Source: Pseudarthrobacter sp. ATCC 49987
GTDB taxonomy: Bacteria > Actinomycetota > Actinomycetes > Actinomycetales > Micrococcaceae
Length of the DNA: 64,000 bases
Assembly: GCF_009928425.1 (NCBI RefSeq)
Contig: NZ_JAABNS010000001.1
Location: forward strand, 1,984,001-2,048,000
Reading direction: 5' to 3'
The notes below the pieces were generated by a model that ran no database searches, was not told the DNA's origin, and worked only from the letters and a program-made list of their open reading frames with translations. Below, piece after piece: positions 1 to 9,200 of this stretch. How positions within the stretch are numbered: the first letter of the stretch is position 1; each line of letters starts with the position of its first letter. The position numbers were made by a program, and so were the translations under genes.

Positions 1-887
1 CCGCCATGGCGGAGTGTGTTGTGAACAGCACCTGGATGGATGCTGCGGTCGCCTTCTGCTGAAGCACATGCAACAGGTGTGCGAGACGATGTGGTTCGAG
101 GCCATGCTCCACTTCATCAATGGCGATAATCGAACCCCCCTGTACGGAAGCCGCCTGGATGCCGAAACTGGTCAACCTCCTGGTCCCCAACCCGAACTGG
201 GTAAGAGGGATAGGCCCGTCGTGCAACATCAGTGCATGGGCTGAAGACGCTGAGCTAGGCTCCAAACCGGGCCGTAGCTGAGCAAACGGGGCGCTCCCGA
301 CCTCCCGACCTCCCGACCTCCCGAGAACTAGCCTGCGTCAAACCCGCGGCCACAAGGAGCGCCTCTGGTTGAGAGTCAAACACCGCCTTGCGAGCCAGCC
401 GGTGAGCGTCCAGAATCACAGCAGCTCCTTGGCGAAGTTCAGTGAGACCGCTCAGGGCAGAAGTGCGCGTCCATCGAAGATGAATGTCTACTTGGTCATC
501 GATCCGGAAGAAGCCCAGACGCTGCCGCTGGCTTGCGGTTACGGTGCGCGTTTCGTCGGTCCCGGGACGGATGACCTCCCAAATCGGTTCAAGGTCCTGT
601 TCAACGGTCAACCGAATCACGAGGCAAGGTACCGCACCAGGAATTGGATCGTGTACCAATCTGCCATCCGGATAGATGCCTGACTGTTCTTTTCCGAGCT
701 GGTTCTCCTGAACAAGGAAGTCAGGTAAATCGGTCACTGCTGCAGTGATGAGGATCGGCCGAACGGTGTTCCCACGGAAAAAGTCAGCGTCAGTAAAACG
801 AAGCGTGTAGGTGGGTGACAGCACAGCTCCGACAGCATCGAGAATCGTAGTCTTCGTCGAATCACCGGGTCCGACCAATGCGAGGAG
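1..887 (-). pseudogene. OLD-family AAA ATPase / nuclease gene, disrupted
   Basis: Two reading frames together encode an ABC/OLD-type ATPase. Frame one (255-887) begins with LLALVGPGDSTKTTILDAV, a degenerate Walker A. Frame two (1-about 300) reads ALMLHDGPIPLTQFGLGTRR, then IIAIDEVEHGLEPHRLAHLL (Walker B and signature region) and FTTHSAMA (switch His). These are family features of OLD-like ATPases, often fused to a TOPRIM nuclease and sometimes paired with a UvrD-like helicase. The first ~30 residues, which normally precede the Walker A, are replaced by the IS3-type element ending at 888. The two frames differ by one base and switch near the octamer repeat at 294-325. The 3' end lies outside the window. 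I infer a broken gene; whether it was a defence nuclease (Gabija-like) cannot be judged without the missing C-terminus and neighbour. Confidence 0.72.
294..325. repeat. Tandem octanucleotide repeat (CTCCCGAC)x4
   Basis: Three perfect copies and a fourth 7/8 copy of CTCCCGAC lie inside the disrupted ATPase gene, at the point where its reading frame changes. By my frame arithmetic, five or two units would join the two halves in frame; four units do not. Confidence 0.9.
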
Positions 888-914
888 GGGACTGCCCCGG
901 CTTTTGTTGACTCC
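888..914. repeat. IS3-type left terminal inverted repeat
   Basis: Pairs with 2104-2130. The two ends differ by one extra C and one C/T change over about 27 bases. Confidence 0.8.
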
Positions 915-919
915 GGGTC

Positions 920-1786
920 TTAGGCCGCTAAGAGCGCGGTCCGGTTGATTGTTTCATATTCGATCGGCGTGAGTTTTCCCAGCCGCCTTTGCCGTCGCCG
1001 GCGGTGGTACGTCCTTTCGATCCAGGTGGTGATCGCCAGACGGAGCTCCTGGCGTGTGAGCCATCTCTGGCGGTCCAGGACGTTTTTCTGCAGCAGCGAG
1101 AAGAACGACTCCATCGCGGCGTTGTCCGCGCACGCACCCACCCGGCCCATCGACCCTGCGAGCCCGTGGTGCCGGAGCGATTCGACGAAGCGGCGGGACC
1201 GAAACTGGGATCCCCGATCCGAATGCACCACCGTTCCGGCCGGGCGGCGTGAGCGCACCGCGTTCTCCAGCGCGGCCACCGCCAGCGAGGATTTCATCCG
1301 CGAGTCCATCGAGTACCCGACGATCCTCCCGGAATAGACGTCCTTCACCGCGCAGAGGTAGAGCTTCCCCTCGGCAGTGGGGTGTTCGGTGATGTCGGTC
1401 AGCCACAGCTCGTTCGGCGCCGCGGCGGTGAAGTCCCGCTCGACCAGGTCGTCGTGGACCGGTGGCCCCGGTTTCCGGTTCACGCCCCGCTTCTTGGAGA
1501 ACACGGACCAGATGCCGTGATCTCGGCACAATCGCTGGACCCTGTTCTCGCCGGCCGTAATGCCCTTCTCGGGGAGTTCGTCGGCGATGAAACGGTACCC
1601 GAAGGCCGGGTCGTCCTCGTGGATGTCCAGGGCGGCGTTGACCAGGTGCGCGTCCGCCCAGTCCCGGTCCGTCACCGGGCTGGCCCTCCACCGGTAATAG
1701 CCTTGCTTGCTGAACTTCAACACCCTGCAGGTCACCGCCACGGGAACACCGGCGGCGGCAAGATCCGTGACCAGCGGGTACATCAT
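920..1786 (-). CDS. IS3-family transposase OrfB (DDE integrase)
   Basis: 288-aa integrase-type transposase. It starts with an HTH_21-like region (CRVLKFSKQGYYRW, DDPAFGYRFIADEL), followed by an rve domain with the catalytic acidic residues visible as WLTDITE, VVHSDRGSQF and the Glu of NAAMESFFSLLQKNV, and ends with the conserved RRRRQRRLGKLTPIEYE tail. Length and order match intact IS3-family (IS150/IS51-like) OrfB. Its ATG overlaps the end of OrfA, and a CCCAAAA slippery heptamer lies exactly at the junction, so the active product is probably an OrfAB fusion made by -1 frameshifting, as in other IS3 members. Confidence 0.92.
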   Translation of the reverse strand: MMYPLVTDLAAAGVPVAVTCRVLKFSKQGYYRWRASPVTDRDWADAHLVNAALDIHEDDPAFGYRFIADELPEKGITAGENRVQRLCRDHGIWSVFSKKRGVNRKPGPPVHDDLVERDFTAAAPNELWLTDITEHPTAEGKLYLCAVKDVYSGRIVGYSMDSRMKSSLAVAALENAVRSRRPAGTVVHSDRGSQFRSRRFVESLRHHGLAGSMGRVGACADNAAMESFFSLLQKNVLDRQRWLTRQELRLAITTWIERTYHRRRRQRRLGKLTPIEYETINRTALLAA

Positions 1787-2073
1787 TTTGGGTTGATGTC
1801 CCTCGCCAGATAAGCAGCAGCCCGGCGCAGAACCTCATTCTCCTGCTCCAGCAGGCGGTTGCGCTTCTTCAGCTCCCGCACCTCGGCCAACTCGGCCGCT
1901 GCCGGGCCGGCCCCGGATTCCTTACGCTCGGCGATGGCAATCCACCGTTTCAGCGTGGTGACCGAAACCCCGAAATCCTTCGCAATCTGCGCCAGCGGCG
2001 CCTCACCCTTGCGGGCCACATCAATAACATCCTGGCGGAACTCCGCCCCATAAGCCGAGGGCATGGTCAACAT
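1783..2073 (-). CDS. IS3-family transposase OrfA
   Basis: 96-aa DNA-binding protein: an N-terminal helix-turn-helix (FRQDVIDVARKGEAPLAQIA, then FGVSVTTLKRWI) followed by a leucine-rich coiled coil (ELKKRNRLLEQENEVLRRAA), the standard OrfA layout of the IS3 family. It binds the terminal repeats and multimerises with OrfB. It ends with codons CCA AAA TGA, placing the slippery heptamer just before its stop. Confidence 0.92.
   Translation of the reverse strand: MLTMPSAYGAEFRQDVIDVARKGEAPLAQIAKDFGVSVTTLKRWIAIAERKESGAGPAAAELAEVRELKKRNRLLEQENEVLRRAAAYLARDINPK
1786..1792 (-). other. Predicted -1 ribosomal frameshift site (CCCAAAA)
   Basis: On the coding strand the zero-frame codons are AAC CCA AAA TGA, so C CCA AAA has the X XXY YYZ form. 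Slippage by -1 reads CCC AAA ATG and enters the OrfB frame, giving one OrfAB protein. The position is as expected for IS3 elements; frameshifting itself is inferred. Confidence 0.65.
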
Positions 2074-2103
2074 CCTTCCACGAGCACAAGCTCGCTAGGT
2101 CAA

Positions 2104-2130
2104 GGAGTCAACAAAACCGGGGGCAGTCCC
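2104..2130. repeat. IS3-type right terminal inverted repeat
   Basis: Reverse complement matches the left end at 888-914 with one insertion and one substitution. Confidence 0.8.
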
Positions 2131-2136
2131 GTGAAC

Positions 2137-2157
2137 CGGGCATGGGGCTCATGCCCG
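2137..2157. terminator. Small hairpin right of the IS3 element
   Basis: CGGGCATG and CATGCCCG form an 8-bp stem with a 5-base loop. There is no T-run; it may be a weak terminator for the SARP gene or chance. The rest of 2131-2361 shows no gene I recognise. Confidence 0.25.
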
Positions 2158-2361
2158 ACGAAAGCCCCCGACACGCAGCGGACCGCGACCTTAGTTAAGA
2201 GGTCGACTGCATCGATTCGCGGGTACTAACGGGTGGCCGGGCGGCGATGACCACATCAGCGGGCGGAGCCCATGTAGGGTCGTCGCAGCGCTTAGCAGGG
2301 GCCTTCTCGGCCTTGGCCCCCGATCTCCATTTGTCGCTCTTGCTCGTTCCGTCCCTCTGGG

Positions 2362-3108
2362 TCATGGTCTCGGCATCCCTCGTTCTCGCAGGGACCGGCT
2401 CTCATAAACGTCAGCGACGAGGCGCCGAATGCCCTCCGATGGAGCGAGGCCCATGTCCTCGTTCAGCTTCGTTCGATACGTTTCGAAGGCCCGACGCGCG
2501 GCGGCGCTATTGCCCTGCTTCCTATGGGCCTGAATGAGGAGTCCAACAGCACTTTCGTAGAGCGGCTCGAGTTCGAGTGCTGCCTCAGCGGCTTCCAAGG
2601 CGACCTCAAAGTCACTGCATGCCAGCGACTCGCGCCCTATTATGTGGAATGCGTGGAGCCGTTCCTGCCGCAATCTGTTCTGTTCAAAGAGGACCCAATC
2701 GTCATACCAGCCCGGGAGCAGTTCGGCGTCGCGCAATAGGCTCAGTGACGAAGCGGCATGCCCGTCAGGCCCGGTTTGGCTTAGCTCTCGAATACAGGAC
2801 CGGACCCGGTGCAAGTCGACATCCACGAAATCGCTGAGGGAAAGCTCAGCGCCGCCGTTGACCAGCAGGCCCGGGACTTGCCGTGAGACCAGGTGTATGC
2901 TCACGCGCAGACTATCCATGGCCAGACTCTCGCAACTCTCCGGCCACAGGAGCCCGACCAGGTAGCTTCGAGGTCGAGGACCGTGTACAGCCAGGGCAGT
3001 GATGAGCCGCTGTTGACGCGCCGCAACATGCACAATACACGAGTCCCTGCGGAGTTTCCACGATTTGAGAAGGCTCAGCTGAAAATCGCAAAAGTTGCCG
3101 TTTCTCAT
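2362..3108 (-). CDS. SARP/BTAD-type transcriptional regulator
   Basis: About 248 aa. The N-terminal half resembles the winged-helix part of SARP regulators (RQQRLITALAVHGPRPRSYL, then GLLWPE, LRVSIHLVSRQVPGLL), followed by a bacterial transcriptional activation domain built of TPR-like helices (ELLPGWYDDWVLFEQNRLRQ, ALEAAEAALELEPLYESAVG, AYRRAFETYRTKL-type end as RRAFETYRTKLNEDMGLAPS). I chose the ATG at 3108 because the conserved domain begins just after it; a longer frame reaches a TTG at 3186. The family usually activates neighbouring secondary-metabolite or specialised operons. The only large co-oriented cluster nearby is the giant-protein operon to its right; a regulatory link is guesswork. 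Codon use looks less GC-biased than in the core genes. Confidence 0.75.
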   Translation of the reverse strand: MRNGNFCDFQLSLLKSWKLRRDSCIVHVAARQQRLITALAVHGPRPRSYLVGLLWPESCESLAMDSLRVSIHLVSRQVPGLLVNGGAELSLSDFVDVDLHRVRSCIRELSQTGPDGHAASSLSLLRDAELLPGWYDDWVLFEQNRLRQERLHAFHIIGRESLACSDFEVALEAAEAALELEPLYESAVGLLIQAHRKQGNSAAARRAFETYRTKLNEDMGLAPSEGIRRLVADVYESRSLRERGMPRP

Positions 3109-3981
3109 TAGTGCCCCCAAATCCAGCGGGCCTGCTGCTGGAATAGTTCTTGCAATTAGGATCCGCATTTCAGTAGAGGATGTCAATGGTCCGCTGCGTT
3201 TGGCACTATTGTGAAGCGAATAGCGCGGGCCAGCTACCTACAGCTAATGCACACCAGTGATTTTCACCGGAATTTGCTTCCGAAATCAGGGCCAAAAGAC
3301 CCTAGCGACGACGTTTAACCATAGATTGTAGCCATCCCGGGTTCTGCGAAATACCGCGGATTTTCATATCCGAAATACTGAGAGAGGTCCCTCGAATTTC
3401 GCCCGTTCGCTGGCTTCCTCCTGAGTACCCGCTTAGTTGCCGGCGACAGCCGACGGTGCGGTGAAACTGCCCACCCTTGCCTCAAAGTCCCTGGAATCCC
3501 AGCAACGGAAGACATCTATCGGCCGATTTGGTCCGGCCAGTTCGGAACGAACTTGCCCGTCCCGGCTGCGGCCGAACGGTGATCTGGTAGCCGCGATCGC
3601 GTGAACCAACGGCCGCCCTAATCGCATTCTCTAGTCGATATTTATATACGAACACTCCGAATAATGTAGTACACCTAGATGCGTCAGTGAAACCTGATCC
3701 CACTCCGGTCTTGTGCTGAGCGACCTGGTCTCGCAATCCTTCGCCCCGACCGATTAGTCGCAGTCCTTAATTGATTCAGGACATTCACTTTTGCATACCC
3801 GAATGGGAATGAGTGAATGGTTGGCAATTGATGGCACTCCCTCATTTATCGCCAGGCTCGGTCAGGCACTCAACGTTGCCGGCCGGTCTACCTATCCTGT
3901 CCCTGCCTACGAGGTCAAGCAGGGCAGACTGGTCTAGAGCCATCGCGTTTTTGTGTCCTTTGTGAGTTCTTTGATCGGTAC
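3109..3981. other. Gene-poor stretch, comparatively AT-rich
   Basis: No convincing gene on either strand apart from the small ORF at 3803-3937. A short dyad, CATTCACT at 3782 and AGTGAATG ending near 3819, is present. The stretch separates the SARP gene from the giant-protein operon and could hold the SARP promoter. Confidence 0.5.
3803..3937 (+). CDS. Possible small ORF or gene remnant, 44 aa
   Basis: ATG-to-TAG frame encoding MGMSEWLAIDGTPSFIARLG and ending AYEVKQGRLV. Its composition looks protein-like, but there is no clear ribosome binding site and no family I recognise. It may be the 3' remnant of a longer gene. Confidence 0.22.
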   Translation: MGMSEWLAIDGTPSFIARLGQALNVAGRSTYPVPAYEVKQGRLV

Positions 3982-4314
3982 TCACTGACCATCGCACGAT
4001 GGCTCACTACGTTGCCGGAGCAACGCGCAACTGTGGAGATCTACACCACTCCACGGGACGTAACCCCTCGCGACCGGGGTGCGGAGCGGACGGACGATGC
4101 CCGGCCGGGCCACGATGTCACCGGACAGGAACGGCTCCCCGAGTCCGTCCAGAGACCGGATGCCCCGGCTCTCCAAGATCGCCAAGTGCCGGTCGAGCCG
4201 GGCATTCACCTCCCGCTGGCCCAAGGCGGTGACGTCGATGAGCCGCGGTACGATCCGGTCGAGGTAGCGGGCGAGGATGGGTTGTCCAGGATTTGTAAGC
4301 ATGATGGTCACCAT
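3982..4314 (-). CDS. Small uncharacterised protein at the end of the giant-protein operon
   Basis: 110 aa from ATG 4314 (a second ATG at 4302 gives 106 aa). Visible: an amphipathic N-terminal half, ILARYLDRIVPRLIDVTALG and REVNARLDRHLAILESRGIR, predicted to be mostly helical, then SLDGLGEPFLSGDIVARPGI. No signal peptide, membrane segment or catalytic motif. It lies about 160 bp downstream of the 590-aa gene in the same orientation, so it is probably the last gene of that operon. The ribosome binding site is weak. I do not recognise the family. Confidence 0.45.
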   Translation of the reverse strand: MVTIMLTNPGQPILARYLDRIVPRLIDVTALGQREVNARLDRHLAILESRGIRSLDGLGEPFLSGDIVARPGIVRPLRTPVARGYVPWSGVDLHSCALLRQRSEPSCDGQ

Positions 4315-4471
4315 TTCGGTAGCAGCGGATTGAGCATGAGTCGGAGCGCATCTTCCGGACCGGTGTCCCCGGTTTCGCGGTCTGCACTTGCGCCGGGGCC
4401 CCTCAGACGCGGTCGCGCCCCTGACCCTTGACTTCGACACAGATGCCGCGCCGCCTCAAGGCGCGGACCTA

Positions 4472-6244
4472 CTACGCTGTCGGCGGATGAGTCATGTCCG
4501 TGAACGACAGGGCCGAGTCCCAGGCGAGGCGGCTGGAGGCCTCGCCCCGGCCTGTGCGCACCCGATAGGCCGCCCACCGCGCGTAGCGCCCGTCGGCCCG
4601 CCGCGCCAGCACCGGGACGGCGCGCAGATGCAAGCCCTCCCGCGGCAGTTCCTCGCCGGGGAAAGTGAGGGGCGTCGGACGCAGTGTAATGCCGCGCGGC
4701 ACGACGGGGACTCCGTCGTGCAGCAGCGCGGCCTTGCGTAGCGACACCCGACCGGGCGTCAGCGCCACGGGTGCCAGCGGGATCCAGTGCGCTGGCACGG
4801 GTGATTGCAATCTGTACGCCCGTTCCTCTTGGCTGAGACCCTCCGGCCACGGATCGGGGGCGGGCGGCCGCTCGCTCGCGCGCCGCCGCGGGTCGCCGCT
4901 TCGCCCCTGCACCGAGTTCTCGATGGCCCACGCCATGTTCGCCATCTCGTCGCGCAGGAACAGCACGTCTTCGAGGGCTTCGCCCACGAGTGTGCCGACG
5001 GCCACGGGAGGCAGCACGATGCCGGGGAGCATCCGCCCGGCCGCCGAGGTAACGCCGAACATGGTGAACGCGGGATCGTCGAGCTCCGGAACCGTCACCG
5101 CGTCGCCGAAGTCGTCGGTCAGGGTCACGGTTCCGACCCTGTTGACCGCGCCGAGCAGGCCGTCGACAGGCACGACCAGCCAGTCGTCACCCGAGGACAA
5201 CGCGAATTCGGCGAGGCAGAGCCTCGCGAGGTCGTTGGTCTGCGCCTCGATGGCGCCCACGTCGACGGCGCCGTCCTCGAGCTGCCAGTAGCGGTCGGCC
5301 GGCATACCGGGGAACCGCAGCGGGGTGGCGAGCATGGTCGCCTCGCTGCCGACGGGGGTGCCGGACGGTGCCTCGCCGGGTAGCTCGACGCTGGCGCCCT
5401 CGACCCATTCGAGGTCGCTCCATCGTACGGATGCCGAGCCGAACTGGGTACCCCGGGCGAACACGGCGTTGGTCTTGTCGCCAAAGCGCAGTGCGAACCG
5501 GTACTCCAGGCGCTCGGTCGACCAGGCGCCGCCGGAGTCGGGCTCGCCGCCCAGCCAGGCCAGCCACTCGGCGATCGCAGCACGTGCGGCTGCGGCATCC
5601 ATCGCCTCGCCGATCCAGTCGGGATCCCCGGCGCGCAACTCGCCGGCGAGTGTCCCCCCGTCGGGAACGGCACCGCCGAGAACAGCGAACAGGCGGGCGG
5701 CCTGCGGGTCGTCGAGTCCTAGTGGATCGTTCGGGTCATCGTCGAGAGCGAGCGGATGCCGCACCGTGAGCGAGCGTGCGAGCGTCTCTTCGCCGGCGTC
5801 CGCCAGGAGGTCCACGAGCTGGGCTCCTGCCTCGGCGCGCTGTCGCACACCGTCGCCGAACGCGAGCTCAGGGACGTCCTGGATGAGCTCTTCGAGAAGC
5901 GCCCCCTCGCGCCACGGCCGCCAGTCGGCGCCGGCCATATCGATCGAGTCGCCCGACAGAGGTGCCCAGGCCGTGATCGGCAGCGCGCTCGAGGCCACAT
6001 GCACCGACACGACGGAACCGGCATCCTCGCCGGTGAGCTCGCCGAACTGCCACTGCCGACCGAGCATCCACGCGGCATCGCCGATGCGCGCCTCGGCACC
6101 CGGAGCCGGGTCGCCGGTGATCGAGTCGGGCTCGAGCCGCACCATGGCCGGTGGGTCGGCAACCTGCAGCAGCTTCAAGATCCCCGCCAGGTTCTGGTCG
6201 GTCACCTCGCTGACCATCATGTCGATGGGAATCTTGACGGCCAT
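4472..6244 (-). CDS. Uncharacterised 590-aa protein, giant-protein operon gene 4
   Basis: The ATG at 6244 is preceded by GGAGGTG and overlaps the stop of the upstream 1509-aa gene (TGATG), so the two are translationally coupled. Conserved-looking blocks, which I recall only from unnamed bacterial proteins: ARIGDAAWMLGRQWQFGELT near residue 50, ATPLRFPGMPADRYWQLEDG near 320, ALSSGDDWLVVPVDG near 365, and EDVLFLRDEMANMAWAIENS near 445. The second half is rich in Pro, Arg and beta-strand-like stretches. There is no signal peptide, transmembrane helix, nucleotide-binding loop or hydrolase motif. The Asp-rich, Trp-rich blocks suggest a structural or binding role. Function unknown; it is inferred to act with the other large proteins of the operon. 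Confidence 0.8.
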   Translation of the reverse strand: MAVKIPIDMMVSEVTDQNLAGILKLLQVADPPAMVRLEPDSITGDPAPGAEARIGDAAWMLGRQWQFGELTGEDAGSVVSVHVASSALPITAWAPLSGDSIDMAGADWRPWREGALLEELIQDVPELAFGDGVRQRAEAGAQLVDLLADAGEETLARSLTVRHPLALDDDPNDPLGLDDPQAARLFAVLGGAVPDGGTLAGELRAGDPDWIGEAMDAAAARAAIAEWLAWLGGEPDSGGAWSTERLEYRFALRFGDKTNAVFARGTQFGSASVRWSDLEWVEGASVELPGEAPSGTPVGSEATMLATPLRFPGMPADRYWQLEDGAVDVGAIEAQTNDLARLCLAEFALSSGDDWLVVPVDGLLGAVNRVGTVTLTDDFGDAVTVPELDDPAFTMFGVTSAAGRMLPGIVLPPVAVGTLVGEALEDVLFLRDEMANMAWAIENSVQGRSGDPRRRASERPPAPDPWPEGLSQEERAYRLQSPVPAHWIPLAPVALTPGRVSLRKAALLHDGVPVVPRGITLRPTPLTFPGEELPREGLHLRAVPVLARRADGRYARWAAYRVRTGRGEASSRLAWDSALSFTDMTHPPTA

Positions 6245-9200
6245 CACTTCACCTCCGAAAGGAACGGAATGCCGACCCCGGACCATTTCACTTTGGCCAG
6301 CTCCGTGAACTGGAGCCCTGTACGGATCTGCAACCAGGGGCTCGCCACGTAGATGGCGGGCAGGATGGCCGCGTCTCCCGGCGTGTGCTCATAGGTGACC
6401 AGCCGGGCCTTGGCCAGGTCCACGGCCTCCAGCACCGTCGCCACGACGGAATCGGTCGTCCACCGGTTGCCGTCCGGCGACACCGCGGAGAGCAGCACCT
6501 GCGGCGCCCTGGCCGATGCCTGGTTGGCGTGTACGGCGAGCCCGGTGGTGGCCCGTGCCGCACGCAGCGGGTTATCGGGCGCCGCCGGATCGAATGCCCG
6601 GGGATCTGGTTGGAACGGCAGGGTCTCGGACCAGCCGTCAATTGCGAGTCCGGCGAATGAGCCGGCGAAGTCGTCATGGCCGCCGACGAGTTCGACGACC
6701 AGGTGGCTCGCGGATGCCGCCGGCCAGGGGATGTCGTCGGGCAGTGGTCCGGCCAGCCAGCGCTCCGTGCCCGCAGCCGGGTTTCCGGTGACGTCGTCGT
6801 GCTCGGTGAGCTGCACGATGCGCAGCGGGATAGGGATGCCGAGGGCCCCACCGAGCAGCTGCGCCTCGGCGAGGCGCCCGACCCCTGCCCGAACTGTGGC
6901 GTGATCACGCACGAAGGCGTTGAGGTGGGCACGCGTCGGCTGCTTCGTCATCGCCGGCATGGTGATGGCTGTGTGGAACGAGTCGATGCCGGCGGGCTTC
7001 GCCAGCAGGGGCAGGAGCAGGAAACCGTCGCCGAGAATCCCCTCGGCCACGGCGCGGCAGGCATCGACGATCTCGCCGGTGGTGGCCGGGGTTTCGCGCG
7101 CCGGGTCGCGCAGGGCGACGAGCGTCGCCCGTGCCTGCCCCAACCGTGCGAACGCCGCCTGCCACGCGCCGACGGCCCAGGCGACGTTCGCCGGAATCGC
7201 GGCATCCGGAACCAAGGGGACGCCGAAGGCCGCGAGCCCGCGCACGGCGTCGATGACGTCAGCCACGGCATCCTCCTCGACGGCCAGGCTGTCGGAGTCG
7301 ATGGCGGCGATGACCGCCTGGCCGGAGGCGAGCACAGTGGCGAGGGCGTCGAGCACGGCACCGACGCGCGCGAGGAGTTCGTCGGTGTCGATCCGGCGTT
7401 CCGGGGCAACGCCGGTGCGCACGAGGGAGTCGGGGCCGAGCGGGGTTCCTCCGGCTGCGAGCGAGCGGAGGCTCCCGGCGAGAGCGGCGGCGCGCAGCAG
7501 TCCGGCGGCCAGCGGGGAGTCGTCCAGTGCGGGTATGGCCGCGCGCAGCTCACGGTCGAGTGATGCCGCATCGTCCGCGAAGACCAGGTCGAGGGCAGCC
7601 CAGCCGGCCTCGGCGAGGGTGTGACGGTTGGGGGTGTCCGTCACCGCGATGTCGGCGGGATCACCGAGGCGACGCGCCGCCCAGGCTTCCAGCCGTGGTT
7701 CGGCGAGGGCACGGGGGCGGGTGTTCGACCAGCCGGTCGCATCGGCTGGGATGGCCGCGAACACGCCGTGGGTGAGGATGCGTCCGGTCTGGCGTACGCC
7801 GAGGACGCCCAGGTCGGGGTCGACGGCGGCGCCGCTGGCCATGGCATCCATCGCAGCGGAGGCGCGGGACGGGTTGCCCGAGGAGTACTGCAGGACGCTC
7901 TCACTCAGAAGGGCGTCCGAGACGGCGTCGAGTGTGGCCGCGGCTCCGCGCATGGCCGCGGCCAGGAGGTCCCACTCCGCGTTCGACACGGGGTCCCAAT
8001 TCTCGACGAATGCGTTGTCGGGCTTGAGGGTGAGCCGGGCGCGCAGCGGCGGGTTGGCCGCGGTGAGCGTGTCGAGCGGGAACAGCCGCAGCAGTTCTGC
8101 GCCGTCGACGACATCGGCGGCGGCGACGCGTGCTGCCGCGACCTCCTGCGCCTCGTCGTTGCCGAGTTGGTCGGTGGCGGCGGGCGCGATCTGCCGCAGG
8201 CTCAGCTGGAACCGGGCCGCCGAGGTTCCGGCGAGGCCGCGTTCGATCTGGTAACCGAGCAGGGCGCCGATCGACTGTCCGGCCGCGACTCCCTCGAGCA
8301 CGCGCCGGAGTTCGACGCCGCGCCGACTGGACAGGTCGATGGCGAACGGCTGCTTCCCGGGCAGTGCGCCGATGTTGGAGCGGTGGGCGCTCGCCAGGAC
8401 GCCGGCGGCGACGGCGTGCGAGCTGCTGGGCGCGTGGATCCAGCCATCCGGATCGCTCCGGGCCACTCCGAGGCGGATCTGCTCGACGTAGCCGAATGCG
8501 CCAATGGTCATTCCGACGGGGGCGGTTGCCGCGAGGCTGGCACGGCGTGCAGTCGCGACGCCCGTCGCCCACGCGTCGATTCGGTGGGATGCAAGATCCA
8601 GCGCAGAGGCGACGGCGATGCGGCGCTCGTCGAGCGGGGCCGCCGCGAGCGCGATCATGGCGGCTCGCACCTCGCCGCCCACGCCGAAGGCGTAGAGCAG
8701 TTCGGTGATGGCGCTGCTGCCCAGCCACCTCGCCTGCGCGGTGTCGCCGAGGTCAAGCGCCACCTGCGCCAGAGAGGTGCGGGCCTCGGCCACCGGTTCG
8801 ATGGCGGCGATGCTCACACGCTCGGTCGGCTGGCCGTCGAAGTGCTGCACGGCGGCAACCCTCTCGGCGGCGGCGAAGAAGCGCTCAGGGGCGGTATCGT
8901 CGACGGCGGCATCGGCGGATGCCGCCATCGTGACGACCCTCCTGATCTCGGGGTCGAGCTGCACGAAGTCGAGCAGTGGGCCAACGAACTCCTGGGGCGC
9001 GGCGCGGAACCGCAGTCGCTTGGCGCTGTCCCATGCGATGTCGAGCAGGGCCTGAAGTACGCTGTCGACCTTCGGCGTCGTCCCGGCCAGAATCTCGGCC
9101 ACGACCTCGGCGTCGCGCTCTGAAACGAGGGGCAGGCCGATGGTGCGGGAGTCATCGTGCGGCGCCGGAGTCGACAGGATCTTGGCCGCGTCGACCGAGA

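Larger units (their letters stand above)
888..2130 (-). mobile_element. IS3-family insertion sequence, complete
   Basis: A ~1.24-kb element with two overlapping genes (OrfA helix-turn-helix, OrfB DDE integrase) bounded by imperfect terminal inverted repeats. The left end reads GGGACTGCCCCGGCTTTTGT and the right end, reverse complemented, GGGACTGCCCCCGGTTTTGT; the similarity continues to TTGACTCC. Flanks are GAG on the left and GTG on the right, so no clean target duplication is visible, which suggests rearrangement after insertion. The element sits directly against the truncated 5' side of the OLD-type ATPase gene. Both ORFs are intact, so it may still be active. Confidence 0.88.
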
